Assembly: GCA_035535195.1 (NCBI GenBank)
Contig: DATLQK010000026.1
Location: 1-64,000, forward strand
Length of the DNA: 64,000 nucleotides
Direction: 5' to 3'
DNA from: JACDAN01 sp035535195
GTDB lineage: Bacteria > Actinomycetota > Thermoleophilia > Gaiellales > Gaiellaceae
Shown: piece by piece, positions 47,790 through 55,508 of the stretch
Numbering within the stretch: position 1 is the first letter of the stretch
How the letters are laid out: every line of letters begins with the position of its first letter
Made by a program: the position numbers and the translations under genes
The notes under the pieces: model-generated
What the model saw: the letters and a program-made list of their open reading frames with translations, nothing else
The model's database searches: none
Told to the model about the DNA's origin: nothing

Positions 47790-49678
47790 GCCGCCCGTTT
47801 CCCGGCGGCGATCAGCACGCGGGTGGTGGCGTGCTTGACGACGTAGTCGACCGTCCCGCCAAAGATCCGTCCGCGACGGAGCCGGGGCCGCGGCGCCCCG
47901 ATCACGATCAGCTCCGCCTGCCGTCGTTCGGCCTCCTGGACGATTTCCGGGCCTGCCGTGCGTGCGCGTAGCAGGCGGACGACGGCCCGCACGCCGTAGC
48001 TCTCGACGATCGCAGCCGACTGGTCGAGGATGTCGTCCGCCTCCGCCTCGATGTCCGGGAGATCGACGTCGAGCGGGAGGTCGAGCGGCACTTCGATCAC
48101 GTGGATGACCGCGACCCGCGCCCGGCGCTCGTCCGCCAGCCGAGCCGCGGCCACGAGCGCCTCCTCGGACTCGGCCGAGCGCGTCACCGGCACGACGATT
48201 GTCCGGTATTCGACCGTCAGGGACGGTCCGAGGATCATCACCGGCGCGCGGACGGTGGCGGTCAGCGGCTCGCGGACGAAGCGACGCCGGTAGATCGCGT
48301 AGGCGATGAACCCGAAGACGAGCCAGGCGAAACCGGCCCATCGGGTCACCGGCTCCTGGAGCACGATCACCAACCATGCGATCAGGGTGCCGATTCCGCC
48401 GATCACGGCGAAGATCGGCCAGTCGACGCCGCGGAACCAGAGGTTCGGCCGGGCCCTGTACGCGAGCTCCGTGTCCGGCCGCCGATAGCGCAGCGCCACC
48501 ATCGACGCGTGGGCGACCGTGAACGACAGCGTCGCGCCGAATGCGTACATCGTCCCGAGGAAGTCCGTCTGCCCCGGCAGGATCACGATCATCGGGATCA
48601 CGCCGGCAAAGATGACGAGCGCGACCCACGGCGTCTTGAAGCGCGGGTGCAGCCGCCGGAAGCCGAGGGGCAGCTGCCGGTAGCCGGACATCGCGTACGT
48701 GATCCGCGAGGCGCCGATCACGCCGGCGTTCGTGGCGATGAAGAGGATCGTCGCGGCGAGGACACCGACGTAGATCTCCAGCCCGTTCAGGAGCGGTCCT
48801 TCCTCGAGCCCGAGATTCTTCACGACACCGAGCACCGGGTCGTTCGTGAAGCCGCCCTGGTCCGGGGGCAGCCCGAGCTTCGTCACGTACTCGCCGCCCT
48901 GCTGCACGACGGGCAGCGCCGAGAGGGCCACCAGCGGGAGGGTGAAGTAGATCACGAAGACCGCCGCCGCGATCAGCTTGTACGCCATCGGGACGTTCCT
49001 CGGCGGGTCGCGGACCTCTTCGGCGAGGTTCGAGACGGTCTCGACCCCGGTGTACGCGAGCATCGCGACAGGAATCGCGATGAAGAATTGGCTCCAGGTG
49101 GGCGCGACGCCGAGGTCGACGTTCGCGCGCAGGATGTCCACGTTGAAGACGAGCACGAAGCCGATCGCGACGAGCAGTGCCTGCGTCGCGAAGTCGATCA
49201 CCGCGAGGAAGACGTTGAGGGTGGCGGCCTCCTGAACGCCGATGATGTTGATGCCGACGAGGATCGCGACGACGACGACCCCGCCGACGACGTCCCACGG
49301 ATTCTCCCGGAGCGGGTCCCAGAAGACCGAGAGGTAGTGCGGGACGAAGAACGCCGAGATCGCGACGGTGGCGACGTAGACGAGCATCTGCGACCACGCG
49401 GCCCCGAAGCTCGCGAGCTCGTTGAAGGCGTGCCGGGCGAAGCTGGACGAGCCGCCCGCCTCCGGGTAGCGGACCGTTCCCTCGGCGTAGGTGGCCGCGG
49501 TGGCGGCGAAGATCAGGCCGGCGATGACGAAGACGACGGGCGTGAGCCCGAGCGCGAACGCCGCCGTGACGCCGAGCGCGTAGTAGATCGAGGAGCCGAC
49601 GTTGCCGTACGCCGTGGCGAAGAGCGCGGGCGTGCCGAGCACCCGCTCCAGGCCCTGCTGCCGCCGCCTTCTCGGCAC
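47786..49678 (-). CDS. APC permease fused to a universal stress domain, second copy
   Basis: 630 residues, paralogous to the downstream permease: about twelve helices (ATYAEGTVRYPEAGGSSSFARH, AMLAYTGVETVSNLAEEVRD) and a C-terminal USP domain (IVVPVTRSAESEEALVAAARL ... VIGAPRPRLRRGRIFGGTVD). The helix-1 region VGSSIYYALGV keeps the GSS/ASS unwound segment that binds substrate in APC carriers. Being duplicated with a small membrane gene between, the two may form a pair or have different substrates. It is followed upstream by hppA across about 100 bases. Confidence 0.88.
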   Translation of the reverse strand: MPRRRRQQGLERVLGTPALFATAYGNVGSSIYYALGVTAAFALGLTPVVFVIAGLIFAATAATYAEGTVRYPEAGGSSSFARHAFNELASFGAAWSQMLVYVATVAISAFFVPHYLSVFWDPLRENPWDVVGGVVVVAILVGINIIGVQEAATLNVFLAVIDFATQALLVAIGFVLVFNVDILRANVDLGVAPTWSQFFIAIPVAMLAYTGVETVSNLAEEVRDPPRNVPMAYKLIAAAVFVIYFTLPLVALSALPVVQQGGEYVTKLGLPPDQGGFTNDPVLGVVKNLGLEEGPLLNGLEIYVGVLAATILFIATNAGVIGASRITYAMSGYRQLPLGFRRLHPRFKTPWVALVIFAGVIPMIVILPGQTDFLGTMYAFGATLSFTVAHASMVALRYRRPDTELAYRARPNLWFRGVDWPIFAVIGGIGTLIAWLVIVLQEPVTRWAGFAWLVFGFIAYAIYRRRFVREPLTATVRAPVMILGPSLTVEYRTIVVPVTRSAESEEALVAAARLADERRARVAVIHVIEVPLDLPLDVDLPDIEAEADDILDQSAAIVESYGVRAVVRLLRARTAGPEIVQEAERRQAELIVIGAPRPRLRRGRIFGGTVDYVVKHATTRVLIAAGKRAA

Positions 49679-49722
49679 CGCTGGACTCTACTCAGCCGGG
49701 CCGGACCCTCCCGCGCGGACAT

Positions 49723-49743
49723 GACGAGTGTCTGACACCCGTC
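49723..49743. terminator. hairpin between hppA and the APC-USP operon
   Basis: GACG-A-GTGTC, T, GACAC-C-CGTC: a 9-bp stem with one mismatch. It lies in the 105-base gap after hppA on the minus strand, with no T-run. It may be a terminator or an operator before the permease operon. Confidence 0.35.
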
Positions 49744-49783
49744 GTGGCTCGTCCAGGCGGTGATCGGGGTCGGCCAGGCGCGA

Positions 49784-51823
49784 TCAGCCGTGGATGCTGA
49801 CGATCAGCGGGATGATCAGGATCGCGACGATGTTCGTGATCTTGATCATCGGGTTGATCGCCGGTCCGGCCGTGTCCTTGTAGGGATCCCCGACGGTGTC
49901 GCCCGTGACCGCGGCCGCATGGGCGTCCGAGCCCTTGCCGCCGTAGGCGCCGTCCTCGATCAGCTTCTTCGCGTTGTCCCAGGCGCCGCCGCCCGAGGTC
50001 ATCGCGATCGCGAGGAAGATGCCGGTGACGATCGTGCCGATCAGCAGGCCGCCCAGCATCTCCGGGCTGATGATCCCGACGACGATCGGGAAGATCACGG
50101 GGATCAGGCTCGGCAGCATCATGTTCTTGATCGCGGCGCCGGTGACGATGTCCACGGCGCGGCTGTAGTCGGGGCGGCCCGTGCCTTCGAGGATGCCGGG
50201 GATCTCCCGGAACTGGCGGCGCACTTCCTCCACCACCTGTCCGCCGACGCGCCCGACCGCCTGCATCGCGAGCGACGAGAAGAGGAACGGCATCAGCCCG
50301 CCGATGAAGAGGCCGGCGATCACCCAGGCGTCGTTGAGCATGAACGTGACGCTGAGACCGCGGTCGTCGAGCTCCGTGGTGAACCCGTCGAACAGGATCA
50401 GCGCCGCGAGGCCCGCCGAGCCGATCGCGTAGCCCTTCGTGACGGCCTTCGTCGTGTTCCCGACCGCATCGAGCGGGTCTGTGACGGCGCGCACGGACTC
50501 GTCGAGCTCGGCCATCTCGGCGATGCCGCCGGCGTTGTCCGTGACCGGGCCGTACGCGTCGAGGGCGACGATCAAGCCGGTCATCGCGAGCTGCGCCATC
50601 ACGGCGACACCGACGCCGAAGAGGCCTTCCAGCTTGTACGCGCCGATGATCGCCACCGCGATCACGACCACGGGAGCGGCCGTCGCCTGCATCCCGATCG
50701 CGAGGCCTTCGATGATGTTCGTGGCGTGGCCGGTGAGCGAGGCGCGCGAGATGCCCTTGACCGGGTTCCAGCGCGTCCCGGTGTAGTACTCGGTGATCGC
50801 GACGAGCAGGAAGGTGACGCCGAGGCCGATCAGCGTGCAACCGTAGAGGTTCCAGAACGGGAAGCGGTCGCTGTCGAACGCGGCCGTGACCGGGATGAAG
50901 AGCAGCGCCGACAGGATGGTGGCAACGGCGACGGCCTTGTAGAGCGCGGCCATGATCGAGCCGCCGCGGCCGACCCGCGCGAAGAACGTCCCGACGATCG
51001 AAGCGAGGATCGCGGTGCCGCCGATCACGAGCGGATACTGGACGATGTCGGTCGACGGGAAGCGCACCGCGCCGAGGAACATCACCGCGACGAGCGTGAC
51101 GGCATAGGTCTCGAACAGGTCCGCGGCCATGCCGGCGCAGTCGCCGACGTTGTCGCCCACGTTGTCCGCGATCACCGCGGGGTTCCGCGGGTCGTCCTCC
51201 GGGATCCCGGCCTCGACCTTGCCGACGAGGTCGGCTCCGACGTCCGCGGCCTTCGTGTAGATGCCGCCGCCGAGTCGCGCGAAGACCGAGATCAGCGAGC
51301 CGCCGAAGGCGAGTCCGATCAGGTGCGTCGTCGCGTCCTTCTCCGACTGGTCGAAGATCTGCGTCAGCGCGCCGTAGTAGCCGGCGACGCCGAGGAGGCC
51401 GAGCCCGACGACGAGGAGCCCGGTGACCGAGCCGGCCGTGAACGCGACCTTGAATGCCGGCGCCACCCCGCTCTTCGCCGCCTCGGCGGTCCTGACGTTC
51501 GCGCGCACCGCGACGTTCATGCCGATGAACCCGGCGGAAGCCGACAGCACGGCGCCGATCAGGAAGCCGAAGGCGGTCCCCCAGCCGAGGTCATTCCAGA
51601 ACCCGATCGCGAGGAAGAGGACGACGGCGACGCCGGCGATGGTCGTGTACTGGCGGCGGAGGTACGCGGAGGCACCCTCCTGGACCGCCCGCGCGATCTC
51701 CTGCATGCGCTCGGTGCCCGCCGGCAAGCCGAGCAGCCACACCGTCTGGATCACGCCGTAGGCGACGGCGGCGCCCGCACAGACGAGCGCGATCAGTACC
51801 GGATGGTCAGCGAAGAATTCCAG
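49784..51823 (-). CDS. hppA: K+-independent H+-translocating pyrophosphatase
   Basis: 679 residues with about sixteen helices. It pumps protons out while splitting PPi. Catalytic signatures: DVGADLVGKVE, DNVGDNVGD and TGDTVGDPYKDTAGPAINPM. The segment GNTTKAVTKGYAIGSA has Lys after GNTT, the mark of the K+-independent class. The first standard start (GTG 51754) would remove helix 1. The frame stays protein-like back to a CTG six bases after AGGAG, which gives EFFADHPVLIALVCAGAAVA as helix 1, so CTG is the likely start. It is preceded by a hairpin that may end the upstream subtilase message. Confidence 0.93.
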   Translation of the reverse strand: MEFFADHPVLIALVCAGAAVAYGVIQTVWLLGLPAGTERMQEIARAVQEGASAYLRRQYTTIAGVAVVLFLAIGFWNDLGWGTAFGFLIGAVLSASAGFIGMNVAVRANVRTAEAAKSGVAPAFKVAFTAGSVTGLLVVGLGLLGVAGYYGALTQIFDQSEKDATTHLIGLAFGGSLISVFARLGGGIYTKAADVGADLVGKVEAGIPEDDPRNPAVIADNVGDNVGDCAGMAADLFETYAVTLVAVMFLGAVRFPSTDIVQYPLVIGGTAILASIVGTFFARVGRGGSIMAALYKAVAVATILSALLFIPVTAAFDSDRFPFWNLYGCTLIGLGVTFLLVAITEYYTGTRWNPVKGISRASLTGHATNIIEGLAIGMQATAAPVVVIAVAIIGAYKLEGLFGVGVAVMAQLAMTGLIVALDAYGPVTDNAGGIAEMAELDESVRAVTDPLDAVGNTTKAVTKGYAIGSAGLAALILFDGFTTELDDRGLSVTFMLNDAWVIAGLFIGGLMPFLFSSLAMQAVGRVGGQVVEEVRRQFREIPGILEGTGRPDYSRAVDIVTGAAIKNMMLPSLIPVIFPIVVGIISPEMLGGLLIGTIVTGIFLAIAMTSGGGAWDNAKKLIEDGAYGGKGSDAHAAAVTGDTVGDPYKDTAGPAINPMIKITNIVAILIIPLIVSIHG

Positions 51824-51883
51824 CGCGATCTCCTAGTGAGGGTGATGCGCCGAACTTGGCCCCGGCGCCGCGGTTTTCTACCA

Positions 51884-51909
51884 CACCGCGGGTCGAGCCC
51901 GCCGCGGTG
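51884..51909 (-). terminator. hairpin between subtilase and hppA
   Basis: CACCGCGG and CCGCGGTG pair perfectly around ten bases, directly after the subtilase stop on the minus strand. No T-run follows. A likely terminator or mRNA end-stabiliser. Confidence 0.45.
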
Positions 51910-51915
51910 GGAGGG

Positions 51916-54003
51916 CTACCTGGCCCGGCCGCGGCTGATGGTGACGCGAACCCTGGCGCCGCGGCGGAGCCGCAGTCCCGGCGCGGGGCGCTGCGCGATC
52001 ACCCGCCCGCGTCTGACGCGGCGCGAGTATGCCCTGGCCACCGGGCCCAAGGCACATCCGGCCTTCGCGAGGCGCGCCTTCGCCGCGGCCAGCGTGAGGC
52101 CACGAAGCCGCGGCACAGAGCAGACGGGCTGCACGTTCGTGATCACGAACGGCCCGAGCACCGTCGTCTCGTTCCAGTTCCCGGCGTTGTCGCGGGACCG
52201 GATCCCGAACCACCAGGCGCCGGCGTCGAGCCTGGGGCTCGTCACCCGCCGCGCGCCTTCTTCCGCGTCCTTCACCTGGTCGACGGGGACGAGCGACTGT
52301 TTCGCCCAGCCGTAGGAGAAGCCGTCGAGGCCGCTGAGCGAGTCCGCGAGGGTGATCCAGTTGATCTCGACCGTGTGGTCGGCGGACGCGTACCCGGGCC
52401 GGTGCGTCGGGCTCGAAAGCGTCACGCGGGGCGGTGCGAAAGCGTCGATGAGGAAGGGGCCGGCGTGCACGGGGTCGCTCCAGTTGCCGGCGCCGTCCCG
52501 CGCGCGGACGTGGAACCAGGTCGTCCCCTCCGGCACGACCGTCGCGTACGACGTCACGTTCTCTTCGACCTCCTTCACCTCGTCGGGCACGAACGAGGGG
52601 TCCGGTGAGACCGCAAAGGAGTACCCGTCGATGCCGCTCGGGTCGACCGCCCCGCCCCAGGAGATGGTGATCGCGCCGTTGTTCGTCCAGACGCCGGGCG
52701 TCGGTGAGGCGGCGGTGATCCCGAGCCCCGTGGGCGGCACGAGCTCCTGCGTCAGCGCGCGGAAGACGTTGACCCGGCCGGCGAAGGCGACCTTGCCCTG
52801 CAGCGACGCGACCGTGTCGACGCTGTTCGTCAGGCTGCGCTTCAGCTCCACCGGCGTGAGGGAAGGTCGGTAGGCGAGCACGAGCGCGGCCGCGCCCGCG
52901 ACGTGTGGGGTCGCCATCGAGGTGCCCTGGAGTGTCGCGTACGGCGTCGGCGGGCTGTCCGAGTAGTACGTGCTGTAGATGCTCTGGCCCGGCGCGGCGA
53001 CGTCGACGCTCGTGGCGCCCCAGTTCGAGAAGCCCGCGAGCGTGTCGTTCGACGCGGTCGCCGCTACGCAGAGGATGTTGTCGGCGAGGTTGCCGCACGG
53101 GTACGCCGGGTTGACGTCGTTGTTGTTCGCCTCGTTTCCTGCGGCGAAGACGAAGAGCGCGCCTGGACAGCGGTTGATCGCGTCCAGGATCGTCTGCGAG
53201 TACTCGTAGCTGCGGAAGCTGCCGTTGATCACCTTCGCGCCGTGGGCGCACGCGAAGTCGAACGCCTGGGCGACGTCGAAGTCGGTCAAGGTCTCGTCGC
53301 CGGCGCGGAGCGGCATCACGCTGACGTCCCAGTTCACGCCCGTGACGCCGACGGTGTTGTTGCCGACGGCGCCGATCGTCCCGGCGACGTGCGTGCCGTG
53401 GCCGTTCGTGTCCATCGGGTCGTCGTCCGGGTTCAGGCCGCCGGCGAAGTTCCAGCCGTGGACGTCGTCGACACGGCCGTCGCCGTCGTTGTCGAGGCCG
53501 TCGCCGGGGATCTCACCCGGATTCGTCCAGATGTTCCCGGCCAGGTCCGAGTGGGTGTAGTCGACCCCCGTGTCCACGACCGCGACCGTCACCCCGGCGC
53601 TGCCGGTCGTCAGGTCCCACGCCTCCGGCGCGTGGATCTTGTTCAGGCCCCAGAGCGTGTTGTCCAGGTACTTCGGGTCGTTCGGTGTCGTCGCCGTCAG
53701 CTCGTAGAGCTGGTTCGGCTCCGCCCACCGCACGTCCGGTCGCCGTTGCAGCGTGGCCGCGGTCGGCTCGACCGACGCGGCCGCGCCGAGACGCACGCGA
53801 ACGAGGCCCGGACGGGTCGAGCGCTCGAGGACGCGGACGCCGAGCTCGGCGAGAACCCGGTTCCGCTCTGCCCGTGTCGTCGTCGGCTCGAACCGGACGA
53901 CGAGCTCGTGCGCCGCGTATGACGAGGGGTCGGTCCCAGAGGGGAAGGCCGCTCCCGGGAACGCGAGCACGGCCAAGAGCGAAAGTGCGGCAAGACCCCG
54001 CAT
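51916..54003 (-). CDS. secreted subtilase with Ig/Fn3-like domains and PASTA domain
   Basis: 695 residues. Signal peptide, then a fervidolysin-type propeptide (about 25-100, HELVVRFEPTTTRAERNRVL), then S8 with Asp (AVVDTGVDYTHSD), the Ca2+-binding insert GLDNDGDGRVDD, His (NGHGTHVAG), Asn (AAGNEA) and Ser (GTSMATPHVAG). Two fibronectin-like domains follow (about 430-530, 535-620), each with the RARDGAGNWSDP-type end, then a PASTA-like domain to the C-terminus (SVPRLRGLTLAAAKARLAKA). The PASTA part would bind peptidoglycan. First (downstream) of three tandem subtilases. Confidence 0.92.
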   Translation of the reverse strand: MRGLAALSLLAVLAFPGAAFPSGTDPSSYAAHELVVRFEPTTTRAERNRVLAELGVRVLERSTRPGLVRVRLGAAASVEPTAATLQRRPDVRWAEPNQLYELTATTPNDPKYLDNTLWGLNKIHAPEAWDLTTGSAGVTVAVVDTGVDYTHSDLAGNIWTNPGEIPGDGLDNDGDGRVDDVHGWNFAGGLNPDDDPMDTNGHGTHVAGTIGAVGNNTVGVTGVNWDVSVMPLRAGDETLTDFDVAQAFDFACAHGAKVINGSFRSYEYSQTILDAINRCPGALFVFAAGNEANNNDVNPAYPCGNLADNILCVAATASNDTLAGFSNWGATSVDVAAPGQSIYSTYYSDSPPTPYATLQGTSMATPHVAGAAALVLAYRPSLTPVELKRSLTNSVDTVASLQGKVAFAGRVNVFRALTQELVPPTGLGITAASPTPGVWTNNGAITISWGGAVDPSGIDGYSFAVSPDPSFVPDEVKEVEENVTSYATVVPEGTTWFHVRARDGAGNWSDPVHAGPFLIDAFAPPRVTLSSPTHRPGYASADHTVEINWITLADSLSGLDGFSYGWAKQSLVPVDQVKDAEEGARRVTSPRLDAGAWWFGIRSRDNAGNWNETTVLGPFVITNVQPVCSVPRLRGLTLAAAKARLAKAGCALGPVARAYSRRVRRGRVIAQRPAPGLRLRRGARVRVTISRGRAR

Positions 54004-54035
54004 TCCTGGGCTATCGCCCGGGATTCGGGCGACCT

Positions 54036-55430
54036 TTAGCGCCGCCGCTTGGGCTTCGGGCAGGCACCGAGCTTGTCACCGTGCCGGCGGTGCTTTCGCA
54101 CCTGGTTCTTCCGCACCTTGAGCGTTCGCCCGCGGTGGCAGATCGCCACCCTCGTCACCTTCTTGACGACCTTCTTCTTCACCGGCTGAGGCGAGGCAAT
54201 CACGGGCGGCGGCGGTGGCGGACGCGGCGGGGCGAGGCCCGCGCCGACCGCCCGGGCGACGTTCAGACGGCCGCCGGAGACGACCGGTAGAGCGAGCGGA
54301 TCGACCGAGCCCAGCAGCGCCGACTTGACCTGCGCGGCGGTGAGAGCGGGATTCCGGCTCCAGACGAGCGCGGCGGCTCCCGCGACGTACGGCGTCGCCA
54401 TCGACGTCCCGCTCGCCGAGTAGTAGTCGCCGTCCCTCCAGGTACTGAGGATGCTGACGCCGGGCGCGGCAAGGTCGACCGTCGTCGGGCCGACGTTCGA
54501 GAACCAGGCGAGCGCGTCCGTCGCGTCCGTGGCGGCGACGCAGACGACGTTCGGCTCGGGGTAGGCGCAGGGGAAGCTCGGCAGGGTGTCGTCGTTGGTC
54601 GCGCTGTTTCCGGCGGCGACGACGAACAGTGTCTCCGGGAACGCTTTGATCGCCTCCTCGAGCGCAGGGTCGTTCGGGGCGCCGCCGAGGCTCGCGTTGA
54701 CGACACGCGCCCGCGAGGCGGCGTACCTGAAGCCTTCGGCGATCGTCGCCGTCGTGCCACGCCCCGATGAGTCCAGGACCCGGACCGGAAGCAGGCCGAC
54801 GTTCCAGTTGACGCCGGTGACGCCTCGGCCGTCGTTACCGACGGCCCCGATGATCCCGGCGACATGGCTCCCGTGGCCGTGCTCGTCCCGCGGATCGTCG
54901 TCGTCGCCGACGAAGTCGTGCCCGCCGGGAACGACGTTCGGCGCCAGGTCGGGATGGTCGGGATCGACACCTGTGTCGGCGACGGCGACGGTGACGGACC
55001 GGCTGCCGGTGCCGGTGTCCCAGGCCGTTGGCGCGCCGATTCGCGCGAGGCCCCAGAGCTCGGCGAACCGGAGGTCGTTCGGGATCACCTGCGCGCGGTA
55101 GACGAAGTTCGGCTGCGCGCCCGCCACATCGGCGCGCAACTCGAACGACCGGACGGCGTCTGGCACGGACGTCCCGTCCGGGAGCCGGACGAGGGCGCTT
55201 CGCGGGGCGGCGAGCCGCTGCTCGAGGCTCGCCCCCTCGGACGCCAGAATCGACGTCTGCCCCGCCGTCCTGAGGCCCGGCTCGAACCGCACGATCAACT
55301 CGCCGGGGACGTACGCCATCGTGACGGAGGCAGCCGGGGCGCCCTGCGCCGCGATCATCGCGGCGCAGACCAGCGCTGAAAATCCAAGCAGCGCGGCGAC
55401 CCCTCGCCCCACTTCCCCCATCACTCCCAA
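54036..55430 (-). CDS. secreted subtilase with Cys/His basic tail
   Basis: 464 residues. Signal peptide, propeptide (ELIVRFEPGLRTAGQTSILA), then S8 with Asp (VAVADTGVDPDHPD), His (HGHGSHVAG), Asn (AAGNSA) and Ser (SGTSMATPYVAG). A Pro-rich linker leads to a C-terminal module rich in Lys/Arg: AICHRGRTLKV, then VRKHRRHGDKLGAC and KPKRRR. The Cys/His spacing is the same as in the next subtilase. It lies between its two paralogues and has no extra repeat domains. Confidence 0.92.
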   Translation of the reverse strand: MGVMGEVGRGVAALLGFSALVCAAMIAAQGAPAASVTMAYVPGELIVRFEPGLRTAGQTSILASEGASLEQRLAAPRSALVRLPDGTSVPDAVRSFELRADVAGAQPNFVYRAQVIPNDLRFAELWGLARIGAPTAWDTGTGSRSVTVAVADTGVDPDHPDLAPNVVPGGHDFVGDDDDPRDEHGHGSHVAGIIGAVGNDGRGVTGVNWNVGLLPVRVLDSSGRGTTATIAEGFRYAASRARVVNASLGGAPNDPALEEAIKAFPETLFVVAAGNSATNDDTLPSFPCAYPEPNVVCVAATDATDALAWFSNVGPTTVDLAAPGVSILSTWRDGDYYSASGTSMATPYVAGAAALVWSRNPALTAAQVKSALLGSVDPLALPVVSGGRLNVARAVGAGLAPPRPPPPPPVIASPQPVKKKVVKKVTRVAICHRGRTLKVRKNQVRKHRRHGDKLGACPKPKRRR

Positions 55431-55508
55431 GCGTTGCAGCGGGGACGTCGCGTGCCTATAGGCCGACCGACCTATTCGCAGCTAGGCCGGTCCTACCCCG
55501 TTCGAGCG

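Noticed and set aside
45691..49678. APC-USP proteins as KimA K+ importers
   Set aside because: Only general APC similarity is visible; the K+ role is kept as a hypothesis from the RCK neighbours, not as a call.
46042..49735. Long plus-strand open frames opposite the APC-USP genes
   Set aside because: Arg/Asp/Glu-rich antisense frames without hydrophobic or domain pattern; the minus-strand permeases are clear.
49760..52315. 851-residue plus-strand frame opposite hppA
   Set aside because: Low-complexity Arg/Asp/His composition typical of an antisense shadow.
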